Program-made: the position numbers and the translations under genes | From: Trichocoleus sp. FACHB-46 | GTDB lineage: Bacteria; Cyanobacteriota; Cyanobacteriia; FACHB-46 | Direction of reading: 5' to 3' | Length of the DNA stretch: 64,000 bases | NCBI RefSeq assembly: GCF_014695385.1 | Contig: NZ_JACJOD010000041.1 | Location: 183,589-247,588 of the forward strand | Shown: piece after piece, positions 29,496-39,023 of the stretch | Position numbering within the stretch: position 1 is the stretch's first letter | Layout of the letters: every line of letters begins with the position of its first letter | Notes under the pieces: model-generated | What the model was told of the DNA's origin: nothing | Databases searched by the model: none | The model's input: the letters and a program-made list of their open reading frames with translations, nothing else

Positions 29496-32252
29496 ATGAA
29501 ACTTCAACGCTTTCCTAATCTCAAGCTCCTGGCTTCTGCTGCGCTGGCCCTAGCGGGTGCCACTTTAGGGATTGCTAATCCAGCGATCGCCGCTCCCCAA
29601 CTCACGATTACTCCAATTACCTGGAACGTAATTGGTTTAGATAGCGTTGCCTCTCAAATGCTCGGTGGAGCAGGCCCTGATCAGTTTCTAGAAGGAGCGC
29701 GCGTTTGTAATGTCGGTGATGCTACTGCAACCAATGTCACAGCTTCCTTTGTAAAAACTGGAGGCAGTAGCTATATCAGCTTAGTAGGAGCTAGTACACT
29801 CTCTATCCCTTCGCTACCCGCAGGCCCTACGTCCCATCCTCCAGGGAATACAGGCCCCACGCCCAGTAACTGCTCTGACTTCTATTTCAACGTAAAAATT
29901 GCTCGTGATAGAGCATCCTATTCTACCCTTGCTAACGCTAGCACCAGGCAGCAGTTTTATATTTCGGCCACTGGCACGGGGTTAGGAACTATCACGACAC
30001 CTCAAAACCGAGAATTGTATGTTGAGAAGCTCGTTTCTCAATCACGAAACGCAGTTGATAGCATTTCTGGCCCCAGCACCGTCTTTGTAGGAGACATTGT
30101 TCAATATACAGTCAAGGGACACACAGCTCCTGGTGGTTACGAACAGCTGTCATTCCTACCTGTTTTACCTGGCTTTTTTCAGCTACTTTCCGTTTCTACG
30201 ACCTACTCATCTCCGTCTGGCTCAACCAATAACGTTGTCTATGCCGATGCTTGCGGTTGGGAAAACAATCCCAGTAGTACTTACTATCACAACAACCTAA
30301 CCTGTAATAACCCAGCCATTCCCAGTGGATATGTGGGTGAGAAAGTAGGTGATAACGTCACAACCGTTTATACAATTAAAATTTTATCAGCGGGTAGCGG
30401 CGCATTAACTAACATTATTTATGACTTCTCTGGAAGTAGTTACCACTACAATGCTGACGTTGGCACAGGCGCAAACTTATTTGCTGTGACTGCCTTTGCA
30501 CCTTCGACTGGCATTGACTTGATGGTTCAGAAGACCCGTGTTGGCACTTTTGCCAATGGTATTAACGGGCAATACACACTGAACGTCTCAAACGCAGGGA
30601 CACTCTCTACTACTGGAACCATCACCGTTACAGATGTACTGCCTGCATCTCTAGACTATGTTTCTGCGACTGGCAATGGTTGGACTTGTAACTATGTCTT
30701 AGCCAATCGAACATTAACTTGTACCAGCTCTGGTCCTTTAGCTCCTAAAACAAATAGCAACATCACGTTAACCGTTAAGCCGAATACAACAGGCACAATT
30801 TCTAACACTGCTACAGTGGCCACAGCCAATGATACGGTTGCTAGTAACAACACATCTAATGACACAACAACCGTTAATGCGCCTGTTAACTTGGCTGTTA
30901 CTAAAACGGTTGGGATAGCGAGTAGCTCTGGCACCCCGATTACCAGTACTAGCCCTAATAGCAATATCACCTATACAGTTAAAGTTACCAATAACAGTAG
31001 TTTTGATGTTATAGGAGCAAAACTCAGCGACATTGTTGACCCAGCCATTACCGTTTCGACTACTTCGGCACCTGTTTGTAACCCTAGTGGGGGCAGTACT
31101 TGTACCCTGACTACAACAGGTAATGACGTTAGCGCGCTTCTCAACTTAAAGAGCGGTGGTACTGCCACTATTACTATTACTGGAACTGTGGCATCCTCAG
31201 CAACTGGCACCATTCCTAATACAGCTCAGGTTGCTCCACCTGCTGGATACGTGGATCAAAATCTTACAGATAACGCAGCATCCGCAGATGTGAACGTCAA
31301 CGCTTCGGATTTAACGATCGCCAAAACTCACACTGACAAATTTCTGTTAAACCAAAACAGCAGTTTTCTACTCACTGTTAAAAACATTGGCTTTTCAGCT
31401 ACATCGGGCACCATCACCGTAACTGATCAGTTACCTACAGGTTTAACTTATCAATCAGCGGCAGGAGCAGGTTGGTCCTGTAGCTTCAATGCCACGAACA
31501 CTACAGTGACTTGTACCACTAGCAACGTCATTGCTGCTAGCAGTTCTGCTAACCCCATTACCATTACAGTTCGGCGAGATTCATCCGCAGCTACTACCAA
31601 CACAGCTACTGTTTCTGGAGGTGGAGATAAAAATAACACCAATGATTTTGGTAGTGATGCGATCGCTGGTGTTTCTCAACTACGCTTAGTCAAGCGAATT
31701 ACCGCAATCAATACTACGAATAGAACAGGTTTTGTAGACGGCACAGGTACAACCGATGACAACGCTACGAACTGGCCTTCCCCAACTAGTACCTCTTTGG
31801 CTGGGGTGATTAATGGAGGTGCTGTACGGTCTGGAGATGTAGTAGAATACACCATTTACTTCCTCTCTGATGGTGGAGCGGATGCCCAAAACGTAGTGTT
31901 ATGTGATCTTGTGCCTCTGAATCAAACTTTGGTGGCAAATGCCTATAGCACTGTAGCGGTAGCCCCAGGCGGAACAGCGGGCGCAACTCGTAGTATTGCG
32001 ACTTCTGTTAATGGTGCTCAAGTTTCTTACACCGATTTGGTTGATGGAGATGCAGGTGGTTTCTATGTAGTTGGTGCATCAGTCCCCGTCCCAGTAGGTG
32101 GGACCAGCCCTCAACCCTGTCCTGCTGCAAATACTAGTGCTAATGGCAATGGAGCAGTTGTGGTTAACCTTGGCACCCTCTTAAGAGCAACCGCTTCAGG
32201 CACACCTGCAAGCTCTTATGGCTTTGTGCGCTTTAGAGCGAAGGTGAACTAA
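29496..32252 (+). CDS. Exported protein with four tandem DUF11 domains, last gene of surface cluster
   Basis: A 918-residue protein from ATG 29496, 7 bases after the barrel gene's stop; an in-frame GTG at 29472 would overlap it but adds no signal-like residues. The signal peptide ends near residue 33 (NPAIA-APQ). A Cys-containing N-terminal domain (about 35-330) precedes four DUF11-type units starting near 339 (IDLMVQKTRVG), 464 (VNLAVTKTVG), 603 (SDLTIAKTHTD) and 727 (QLRLVKRITA). Each has the ITVTDxLP-type core. Tandem DUF11 arrays form extended surface fibres in other bacteria. Close spacing to the barrel gene suggests translational coupling and a joint function. Confidence 0.88.
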   Translation: MKLQRFPNLKLLASAALALAGATLGIANPAIAAPQLTITPITWNVIGLDSVASQMLGGAGPDQFLEGARVCNVGDATATNVTASFVKTGGSSYISLVGASTLSIPSLPAGPTSHPPGNTGPTPSNCSDFYFNVKIARDRASYSTLANASTRQQFYISATGTGLGTITTPQNRELYVEKLVSQSRNAVDSISGPSTVFVGDIVQYTVKGHTAPGGYEQLSFLPVLPGFFQLLSVSTTYSSPSGSTNNVVYADACGWENNPSSTYYHNNLTCNNPAIPSGYVGEKVGDNVTTVYTIKILSAGSGALTNIIYDFSGSSYHYNADVGTGANLFAVTAFAPSTGIDLMVQKTRVGTFANGINGQYTLNVSNAGTLSTTGTITVTDVLPASLDYVSATGNGWTCNYVLANRTLTCTSSGPLAPKTNSNITLTVKPNTTGTISNTATVATANDTVASNNTSNDTTTVNAPVNLAVTKTVGIASSSGTPITSTSPNSNITYTVKVTNNSSFDVIGAKLSDIVDPAITVSTTSAPVCNPSGGSTCTLTTTGNDVSALLNLKSGGTATITITGTVASSATGTIPNTAQVAPPAGYVDQNLTDNAASADVNVNASDLTIAKTHTDKFLLNQNSSFLLTVKNIGFSATSGTITVTDQLPTGLTYQSAAGAGWSCSFNATNTTVTCTTSNVIAASSSANPITITVRRDSSAATTNTATVSGGGDKNNTNDFGSDAIAGVSQLRLVKRITAINTTNRTGFVDGTGTTDDNATNWPSPTSTSLAGVINGGAVRSGDVVEYTIYFLSDGGADAQNVVLCDLVPLNQTLVANAYSTVAVAPGGTAGATRSIATSVNGAQVSYTDLVDGDAGGFYVVGASVPVPVGGTSPQPCPAANTSANGNGAVVVNLGTLLRATASGTPASSYGFVRFRAKVN

Positions 32253-32308
32253 ACTTAGTTTGAGCGGCTTGAACAGTCACTGGCGGAAGAAAGTGACTAA
32301 ATCTAGGT

Positions 32309-33982
32309 TTAAGTTTTCTTACCAGTTATTAGATAAGTCTGCATGGACCCTTTGCCTTTAACCTCAATGATGTCCCGCTTCTCAAAAGTATAGTGAGTTT
32401 TTAAGTGATGGTATGTGGCTTCAGTCACCTGCACTCTACCAGGTAGGCCGTGAGACTCCATGCGGCTCGCTATGTTGACGGTATCTCCCCATAGATCGTA
32501 GGAGAACTTTTTGGTGCCGATCACACCTGCTATCACAGGACCAGTATTGATGCCAACACATAAATTAAGCTTCGTTCCATGTTTAGTGTTGAATTGGACG
32601 ATCGCACTCAACATATCCAGTCCCATCTCCGCGATCGCCTCTACATGATGATCAGAAGGGATAGGTAATCCTCCAGCCACCATGTAGGCATCTCCAATCG
32701 TTTTAATTTTTTCTAACCCATGTTTTTCAGTAAGTTGGTCAAAAGCAGAAAAAATTTCATTTAAGTAACTAACCAATGCTGTTGGGGTGATTTCGCTGGC
32801 CCATTGGGTAAAGTTGACCAGATCGGCAAAGAGAATCGTGACTTCCTCGAAACTATCGGCGATCGTATCTTCTTGAAGTTTGAGGCGCTTGGCGATCGGG
32901 CCAGGTAGCGTGTTCGAGAGGAGACGGTCTGCTTGCTCTTGCTGATAGCGCAAAGCTTCTTCCATCACTCGCCGTATTGTGATGTCATGGATAAAAGCAG
33001 ATAAACCTTCGTAGGATGGAAACGCCCGAACTTCAATCCAACGGCCTAGGGGAGCATAAAACTCTTCAAAATTAACGCTAACCTGCTGAGTTACCGCGTT
33101 GTGAAACTCCTCATCGAATTTTGAACCTGCTAAGTCACTTAAAACGTCCCAAATGACTTTTCCTAGCAACTCTTCGGGTGATTTCTGGAGAATTTGACCC
33201 GCTTTTTGGTTGACAAAGGTGAAACGCCACTGACGGTCTAAGGCCCAAAAACCATCCGTCATGCCTTCTAGAAGGTCTACGACTTGCTGATCTGAGGCTC
33301 TTAGTTGGGCTTCAGCTTGCTGATACCGATTAATTTGGCGCTCTAGCTTTTCAATCTGTAACCGCAGTTCCATTTGGGCAATCACCTGCCGACCTAGCAC
33401 CTGCAACGCCTTTCGTTGCTCTGGGGTGAGATTGCGGGGAATGCGATCGAGCACACAAAGAGTCCCTAATGGAAAACCATCTGGCGTAACGAGAGGCGTT
33501 CCTGCGTAAAAGCGAATACTGGGGTCGTTGGTGACGAGTGGGTTCTCGGCAAAGCGCTCGTCTTCTAGCATGTTGGGGATCACGAACAAGTCATCAGGTT
33601 TAGCGATCGCATGGGCGCAGAAGGCTTGCTCTCTCGGAACTTCTACAGCATCTATGCCTACTTTGGACTTAAACCACTGCCGATGCGAGTCTGTTAAGCT
33701 AACCAACGAAATGGGGCTACCACAGATTTGAGCCGCCAACTCTGTTAGCTCATCGAATGCCTCCTCTGGCATGCTATCCAAGATGTTATATTGCTTTAGA
33801 GCTTCTAGACGCTCGGCTTCATTGCTAGGGATGGGAGGAGCATGCACAGCAGGCTTTGGAGAGATAGGTTGAGGCGATCGCTGTGATTTTTTGTGTTTGC
33901 TCACTCTGAAGCGATGGATTATGCGTACCACCCATTTCACTAGCGCAGTGCCCCATTGATTCATGCGACTTAATCGAGCCAT
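32309..33982 (-). CDS. GAF-PAS class III adenylate cyclase
   Basis: A 557-residue protein. A basic N-terminus leads to a GAF domain (about 60-215: ALKQYNILDSMPEEAFDELT, FYAGTPLVTPDG), then a PAS domain (about 230-345, ending SAFIHDIT). The class III nucleotide cyclase domain (about 375-557) has metal ligands Asp387 (LFADLVNFT) and Asp431 (GDAYM), the adenine-selecting Lys427, and YDLWGDTVNIASRME. That residue set predicts ATP as substrate and cAMP as product. The GAF domain is a close relative of that in the kinase at 49682-51205, so the two may sense a similar signal. It converges on the last surface-cluster gene. Confidence 0.93.
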   Translation of the reverse strand: MARLSRMNQWGTALVKWVVRIIHRFRVSKHKKSQRSPQPISPKPAVHAPPIPSNEAERLEALKQYNILDSMPEEAFDELTELAAQICGSPISLVSLTDSHRQWFKSKVGIDAVEVPREQAFCAHAIAKPDDLFVIPNMLEDERFAENPLVTNDPSIRFYAGTPLVTPDGFPLGTLCVLDRIPRNLTPEQRKALQVLGRQVIAQMELRLQIEKLERQINRYQQAEAQLRASDQQVVDLLEGMTDGFWALDRQWRFTFVNQKAGQILQKSPEELLGKVIWDVLSDLAGSKFDEEFHNAVTQQVSVNFEEFYAPLGRWIEVRAFPSYEGLSAFIHDITIRRVMEEALRYQQEQADRLLSNTLPGPIAKRLKLQEDTIADSFEEVTILFADLVNFTQWASEITPTALVSYLNEIFSAFDQLTEKHGLEKIKTIGDAYMVAGGLPIPSDHHVEAIAEMGLDMLSAIVQFNTKHGTKLNLCVGINTGPVIAGVIGTKKFSYDLWGDTVNIASRMESHGLPGRVQVTEATYHHLKTHYTFEKRDIIEVKGKGSMQTYLITGKKT

Positions 33983-34245
33983 CTCAACTGAGGTTATCTC
34001 CTAGCCTAGTTTAAAGGTGAAATGAGAGCTGACTCTGACTGTAACGTGAAAGCCGTAATCCTACCATGACTCATTAATTCCCAAAATCTGCCATCTCAGA
34101 GTCACATCAAGGCTAAATTGTTAGATTAAGCTTAAGTAATTTGCGTTTACACCGAGTCCAAACAAAATCCGGCGAAAGTGAGAGGGTTTTTAACGTACTG
34201 TTACACAAGCTAGTAAGAGTAAAACGATGTTCATGTGCAAATGTT

Positions 34246-35064
34246 ATGGCTCCTACAGCATTAGTTACAGGTAGCTCTGAAGGAATTGGTAAAGCGACAG
34301 CTCTGCTTCTAGCCCGCCAAGGTTATGACTTAGTCCTAGCAGCACGTCATAGCGACCGACTCGAAGCGGCGGCCAGTGAGGTGCGATCGCTGGGGCGAGA
34401 TGTATTACCTGTAGTGACGGATATGAGAGACCCAGTTCAGGTAACCACACTAGTTGAAAAGACTCTGGGGCACTACGGGCATCTTGATGTCCTCGTTAAT
34501 AATGCTGGAATATATCTCTCTGGCCCGATCGAAGCCTTCTCTTTAGAGGACTGGCACCAAGCGATCGACCTCAACTTGTGGGGCTATATCTATACTATTC
34601 AGGCTCTACTCCCACACTTCCTTCAGCGCGGCACTGGCACCATCGTCAATGTTAGTTCCATTGGCGGTAAAGTATCAGTTCCTTATTTAACTCCTTATTG
34701 CACGACCAAATTTGCTGTAACTGGTTTGACGGAGTCTTTGCATTCGGAGCTATCTCCTAAAGGCATCCATGTTGCGGGTATTTATCCCAACGTGATCAAC
34801 AGTGACTTTATGCAGCGGGCTATCTTCCGGGGGAAAGATGAGCCAGATCGGCAGGCTCGTCAAGAACAGCTCGAACAAGTCCTTAAGGTGCCTGTTGTCG
34901 AGAAGCCAGAAGATGTAGCTCAGGCAATTTGGGACGCGATCGCCCATAAAAAAGCTGAGGTAATTGTCGGTTCTGCAAATATGTCAATTGCAGCGAGCCG
35001 CCTCTTCCCCAGCTTAATGCAGTGGATTTTTAGAAAAACATTTCAGTTAAAAGACCAAACCTAA
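34246..35064 (+). CDS. Short-chain dehydrogenase/reductase (SDR)
   Basis: A 272-residue SDR from the ATG at 34246; the frame is open for 35 codons upstream (TTG at 34141), but SDRs start directly before the TGSSEGIG motif. It has NNAGIY, the catalytic Ser in NVSSIGGK and the Tyr/Lys pair in YCTTKFA. The C-terminal region (AIWDAIAHKKAEVIVG) is like SDRs of lipid or keto-group reduction, but substrate is not determinable. It is not closely linked to any pathway genes here. Confidence 0.9.
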   Translation: MAPTALVTGSSEGIGKATALLLARQGYDLVLAARHSDRLEAAASEVRSLGRDVLPVVTDMRDPVQVTTLVEKTLGHYGHLDVLVNNAGIYLSGPIEAFSLEDWHQAIDLNLWGYIYTIQALLPHFLQRGTGTIVNVSSIGGKVSVPYLTPYCTTKFAVTGLTESLHSELSPKGIHVAGIYPNVINSDFMQRAIFRGKDEPDRQARQEQLEQVLKVPVVEKPEDVAQAIWDAIAHKKAEVIVGSANMSIAASRLFPSLMQWIFRKTFQLKDQT

Positions 35065-35180
35065 GCGATCGCCAGGGAGACCAAAAGTGAGATCCAAATT
35101 ATAGGGCGATCGTTTGGCCTGCTTGCCCACATATTACTCAGGCTAGTTTCTGAGACTAGCTCTATGTAGCTAATGCGAAC

Positions 35181-35219
35181 GATTAAACATCTCACTTCTC
35201 TACGGTGGGGTGTTTAATC
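35181..35219. terminator. Long hairpin between converging genes, likely bidirectional terminator
   Basis: A 15-bp stem with two G-U pairs (GATTAAACATCTCAC at 35181-35195 with GTGGGGTGTTTAATC at 35205-35219) and a 9-base loop lies between the plus-strand SDR gene and the minus-strand Nif11 gene. T runs are poor on both sides, so the terminator call is moderate. Confidence 0.55.
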
Positions 35220-35243
35220 AAACCAAAGTAATTTATCTATAAT

Positions 35244-35474
35244 TTACCTGGGTAATATATGTTGGCGTGGACCAATCCCAGGGTTAATCATAGCTGCGAG
35301 TTCTGCTTCTGAAAGTTGCTCAATTGCCGTATTGAGATCCTCTAGAGTAAATTGATAACCACTTTGGGCCGCAATCTCAATAAAGGTCTGCGGATTAGAA
35401 GTTGCTTTCAGCTTGTTCTGTAGGGCTTGGTCTTGTGTAGCCGCTTTAAAGAATTGGGCAGCACCTTGTGTCAT
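35244..35474 (-). CDS. Nif11-type leader peptide, probable RiPP precursor
   Basis: A 76-residue peptide. Residues 1-60 match the Nif11 leader pattern: an FFKAATQDQALQNKL helix, FIEIAAQSGYQFTLEDL, then acidic LSEAELAAM. Nif11 leaders direct modification of the C-terminal core in ribosomal natural products (N11P precursors) of cyanobacteria. Here the presumed core INPGIGPRQHILPR has no Cys, Ser or Thr and lacks the usual GG cleavage site, so it is not a lanthipeptide-type substrate. No maturase (LanM, radical SAM, YcaO) or exporter is encoded nearby, so it is an orphan. Nif11 proteins without a natural-product role are also known. Confidence 0.85.
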   Translation of the reverse strand: MTQGAAQFFKAATQDQALQNKLKATSNPQTFIEIAAQSGYQFTLEDLNTAIEQLSEAELAAMINPGIGPRQHILPR

Positions 35475-35946
35475 GATGTCAGATCCTCTTACAACAGAGT
35501 CGAGCGCTGTAGCTAAATGAACTAGCGCTGAGAAACAGCATCACGGTCAGCAGTTAGAAGGTAATCTGGCAATACTCTGCAAAAACAGTCTAAGGCAGTA
35601 GGAGTCTACATTTGGGGCTGGTGGAGCGCAGAGTATTGGGGCGTGAATAACAGAATAGAAACTGCTCACTCTGACACTGTCTGAGAAACTTCGACGTGGG
35701 AGTTTCTTATCTCTCAGCTTAGAAGAAGAAACAAAAACCGGATCAATTCGACAGCAAAGTTTACTTCATTGCAAACTGAAAACCACAACTTGCTCTTTTT
35801 CAGGGGGTTGCAGTGTTTTAGCAGGAATTTAGCTTCACTTGACTAAGATGATATGCTGATAATGTATAAACAATATTCGAGCTTGTAAATGCTTTTCATA
35901 GATTTTTCTCTATAAGAGCAACACCACCCGTCTAGGAGTAGTACCT
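35475..35946. other. Divergent intergenic region, Nif11 gene and CmpR-like regulator
   Basis: About 470 bases contain the promoters of both divergent genes. LysR regulators often bind such regions (T-N11-A half-sites), but no unique site can be assigned by eye. No repeat or RNA was recognised. Confidence 0.45.
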
Positions 35947-36897
35947 GTGAGACAAATTACGCTGCACCAACTCCAAGTTTTTGAAGCGGCGGCTCGCCAT
36001 TGTAGTTTCACTCGTGCTGCTGAGGAACTTTTTCTGACTCAGCCTACAATCTCCATGCAGGTCAAGCAGCTTTCTCAAGCGATCGGATTACCGTTATTTG
36101 AGCAGGTTGGCAAGCGGCTTTTCTTGACGGATGCTGGGCAAACCCTCCTCGTCACCTGCCGAGAAATTTTTGAACGTCTGTCTATGTTAGAAATGACTGT
36201 AGCAGACATGAAAGGGCTAAAGCAGGGCCAACTGCGGCTCGCAGTTATTACAACTGCTAAGTACGTTGTACCGCGATTGTTAGGCCCATTTTGCCAACGA
36301 TATCCCGGCATTGATGTCTCATTGAAGGTGACCAATCACGAACGGGTAATGGAGCGGATGGCAGCCAACTTGGATGATCTCTATATTGTGAGTCAGCCGC
36401 CAGAGCATCTTGACATTCAATCTCATGCCTTTGTAGAAAATCCTTTAGTGGTTTTGGCTCCTCCTAATCATCCCTTAGCTGACGCTAAACATATCTCCCT
36501 AGAACAGCTAGCCGGAGAACCGTTTATTATGCGGGAACCTGGGTCCGGAACTAGGAAAGTGGTGCAGGAACTATTCGATCGCTATGAAATTCCTATTAAA
36601 GTTAAGCTCGAAATTGGTAGTAATGAAGCCATTAAGCAGGCGATCGCAGGAGGTTTAGGCATCTCTGTGCTTTCACTTCATAGCTTAAATTTAGAAGGAA
36701 ATAACGGTCAATTCAGTATTTTAAACGTTGAGCATTTCCCGATCTTGCGACACTGGTATGTGGTTCATCCTAGCGGCAAGCAACTCTCTGTGGTAGCTCG
36801 AACTTTCTTTGACTATTTACAAGCGGAAGGTAGGCAAATTGCTGACCTCAAGAATGCTTTAGAATGGTCGGCTGAGCTGGCTCATTTCGCTCAGTAG
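35947..36897 (+). CDS. LysR-family transcriptional regulator, CmpR-like
   Basis: A 316-residue regulator starting at GTG. The N-terminal winged helix-turn-helix (TLHQLQVFEAAARHCSFTRA, LTQPTISMQVKQL) is close to cyanobacterial CmpR, which activates bicarbonate-transport and light-response genes. It is less like RbcR. The effector domain (about 90-300) includes a LRLAVITTAKYVVPRLLGPF strand and the GSGTRKVVQELF loop. No inorganic-carbon transport genes are adjacent, so its targets are elsewhere. It is divergent from the Nif11 peptide gene, and might regulate it. Confidence 0.85.
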   Translation: MRQITLHQLQVFEAAARHCSFTRAAEELFLTQPTISMQVKQLSQAIGLPLFEQVGKRLFLTDAGQTLLVTCREIFERLSMLEMTVADMKGLKQGQLRLAVITTAKYVVPRLLGPFCQRYPGIDVSLKVTNHERVMERMAANLDDLYIVSQPPEHLDIQSHAFVENPLVVLAPPNHPLADAKHISLEQLAGEPFIMREPGSGTRKVVQELFDRYEIPIKVKLEIGSNEAIKQAIAGGLGISVLSLHSLNLEGNNGQFSILNVEHFPILRHWYVVHPSGKQLSVVARTFFDYLQAEGRQIADLKNALEWSAELAHFAQ

Positions 36898-36957
36898 ATT
36901 ACGGCAGTAGGCTATCTGCTGTCCCACTATTACTGACTGAAATATGCGATCGCTTTA

Positions 36958-37593
36958 TTACTGGCTACGAGCTATAGCCCAGATCAGCAGTAAGTGGGTT
37001 GGGTAGAAAGTATAAAACCAACGCACTGTCGGTCCTTTTTGTTGGTTTGTGATCAGCAGCAACAACGGAGTCACGACAGCAGGCAGTTGAAACAAGCCAA
37101 AATTGCTCGATGCGATCGCCAAAAAGAGATGTAATCCCAGCCAAATTCCCCACCAGTAGTAGTTAGAGCGAAACTGGGATAATAGCCCAACGATCGCAAG
37201 CCCGTAAGCACCATATTCAAACTTCAGCAATTCTGCTGCCATCATACTCGCTGCCCAAATCCAATAACGTTGCTCTGGATAGCGACGACACAACCGCAAC
37301 ATAGCTACCCCCAACATCAACGTAAATAGAATATTGAGGAATTCACCCTGCAAAGCCACCACATACAATGGCTGACTAACAATGCCTAACAAAAGCAGCC
37401 TGATAAGATAGCGCTCAATGTTGCGGGTATGCTGTTCTCCCTGGGTCAACAGCCACGCAAATAAAGGAAAACTGAGACGACCCACCACCCGGAATGCTAG
37501 GACATTGGGAAAGAAAACTACTCCTACATGATCGATCACCATGAAGATTGCAGCCAAAAGCTTGATATGGAAGTTATTGAGCTGCAACTGCAT
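36958..37593 (-). CDS. TraX-family integral membrane protein
   Basis: A 211-residue membrane protein with about six hydrophobic segments. The start NNFHIKLLAAIFMVIDHVGVVFFPN and the following GRLSFPLFAWLLTQG segment with conserved DH and R/F residues match the TraX family. TraX acetylates F-pilin in E. coli; chromosomal homologues are of unknown function and probably acyltransferases acting at the inner membrane. It is 44 bases from the next minus-strand gene (37638-39023), and both are likely in one transcript. Confidence 0.85.
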   Translation of the reverse strand: MQLQLNNFHIKLLAAIFMVIDHVGVVFFPNVLAFRVVGRLSFPLFAWLLTQGEQHTRNIERYLIRLLLLGIVSQPLYVVALQGEFLNILFTLMLGVAMLRLCRRYPEQRYWIWAASMMAAELLKFEYGAYGLAIVGLLSQFRSNYYWWGIWLGLHLFLAIASSNFGLFQLPAVVTPLLLLITNQQKGPTVRWFYTFYPTHLLLIWAIARSQ

Positions 37594-37637
37594 AGGTAGA
37601 GTTTTTTTGCGAACAATATTTGCAGTCTAGCTGTTAG

Positions 37638-39023
37638 TTACCTGAGAGAGCGAGGTTGCCAACCGTACCAGTGGCGGAGGGTGAGCCAAACGACCGACAG
37701 TAGTCCTGCCAAACTTAGCGTCAGACCTGTAAAAGGAACCAGTAAGCCAAACACAGGGAGAATGGCTCCGCTAATGGTGGCGATCGCAGCAGCAATGGAA
37801 GCCCGTTGATTTCTGCCTAAGCCCCAAGCCAAAATCAGCATTACGGGGGCTAGGATTGCCCAAGCAAAAGGAGCAGGGATGATGCGGCTAAGGTAGGTGA
37901 GGGTTAGGAGGCTAGCAAAGAAAATTCCAGAGGCGATCGCCACATCTCGTAGTCTCAATGGCACCGAGAGATAGAGTACCAAGAGCCACCAGAACAGTAG
38001 AGCAGGAGCCAGGAGCAGCAGGCGAGGCAGCACACCTGTATTGCGTACCGAAGCGGTGGCAGTAAAGACACCAAAGGGATTCAACACCGAAACATTATCG
38101 GCAAACTCCCAAGTGAAGCGAGTCCCACGCCCTTCCGGTTGCATTTTGGTAGGCACAATACCGCTGGCAAACTGTGCCCCGGGGAAATTGGCTAGCGCCG
38201 TTAAGCGAAAATTGGAGAGCAACTGCGAGCCTGCGTTGTAGACCCAGCGCGGACCACCTGATGCTTGGTAGGTAATACGAAACTGAGCCGTCTCACCCGC
38301 ACCCAAGCGTAAGGGGAAGCTATAGTTACTTTGCTGAGAAGACTGTAAACGCTGACCATTTCGCTCTACTCGGTAGTCTTGCAGGAGGGTGTAGCCCGCA
38401 GGTGGTTGAGTCTCAAAGAAAAACTCATCAGCAGTCTCTAAAGTATTGACCACTTCATAGTTGCCATCAAAGCCAACCTGATAAAGGAGACGGTTGTTGG
38501 CGGGGTCAGTAGTTTGCTGTAGCGTGACATCTACCTGAGTGCGGCTAGGCGTGAGAAAGCGGCTGACTTCTTGGGTGCGTTTCTCCTCCACCACTTGCCC
38601 GTTGATCACCGTGGTGGTTGTATAGGGTTCCTGAACGGTATATCGCAATTGCGGAGCGGTATGTTCTAGCCGTTCTCCTGCGACATTACTAGCGATCGCA
38701 GCAATCCGAGCTTGCTCCCAGTGGTGATAACGATTAGCCAGGGTAGAACAGAGAAAAAAGCCACTCACCGTGATTAACAAGATTAAGGTGGCATGTTGTA
38801 CGGTTCGCAGTAGGAGGCCGTACTGAGTCACCCAAGTTTCTGTCCAGAGAATTTTGGTGCGGCGACCCAAGGAGAAATTGAGGAGCGCGATCGCCACTCC
38901 CAAAAGACCTGTGAGAACAACAAACAGCAGAAACAACTTCATTCCCTGCTCCCCGAATTGGATCAACTCCTGGGGATGGGTGAGGTCAGGGAGAGAGGGG
39001 ATTCCCTGAGAGGTTGGATTCAT
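37638..39023 (-). CDS. Multi-span membrane protein of unknown function
   Basis: A 461-residue protein. It has hydrophobic segments near residues 28-50 and 75-95, then a large extracytoplasmic beta-rich domain (about 100-325, with Gln/Thr-rich strands), then about five C-terminal membrane spans (330-450). The layout resembles inner-membrane proteins with a periplasmic beta domain, but no family could be named by eye. No catalytic motif is visible. It is upstream of the TraX-like gene in the same direction. Confidence 0.75.
   Translation of the reverse strand: MNPTSQGIPSLPDLTHPQELIQFGEQGMKLFLLFVVLTGLLGVAIALLNFSLGRRTKILWTETWVTQYGLLLRTVQHATLILLITVSGFFLCSTLANRYHHWEQARIAAIASNVAGERLEHTAPQLRYTVQEPYTTTTVINGQVVEEKRTQEVSRFLTPSRTQVDVTLQQTTDPANNRLLYQVGFDGNYEVVNTLETADEFFFETQPPAGYTLLQDYRVERNGQRLQSSQQSNYSFPLRLGAGETAQFRITYQASGGPRWVYNAGSQLLSNFRLTALANFPGAQFASGIVPTKMQPEGRGTRFTWEFADNVSVLNPFGVFTATASVRNTGVLPRLLLLAPALLFWWLLVLYLSVPLRLRDVAIASGIFFASLLTLTYLSRIIPAPFAWAILAPVMLILAWGLGRNQRASIAAAIATISGAILPVFGLLVPFTGLTLSLAGLLSVVWLTLRHWYGWQPRSLR

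Noticed and set aside
32275..32298. AGTCACT/AGTGACT inverted repeat between the last surface gene and the cyclase
   Set aside because: The stem is only 7 bp and lacks a T run on either strand, so it is not called as a terminator.
34141..34245. Upstream extension of the second SDR from TTG 34141
   Set aside because: Residues are basic and unlike SDR starts; the canonical nucleotide-binding motif directly follows ATG 34246.
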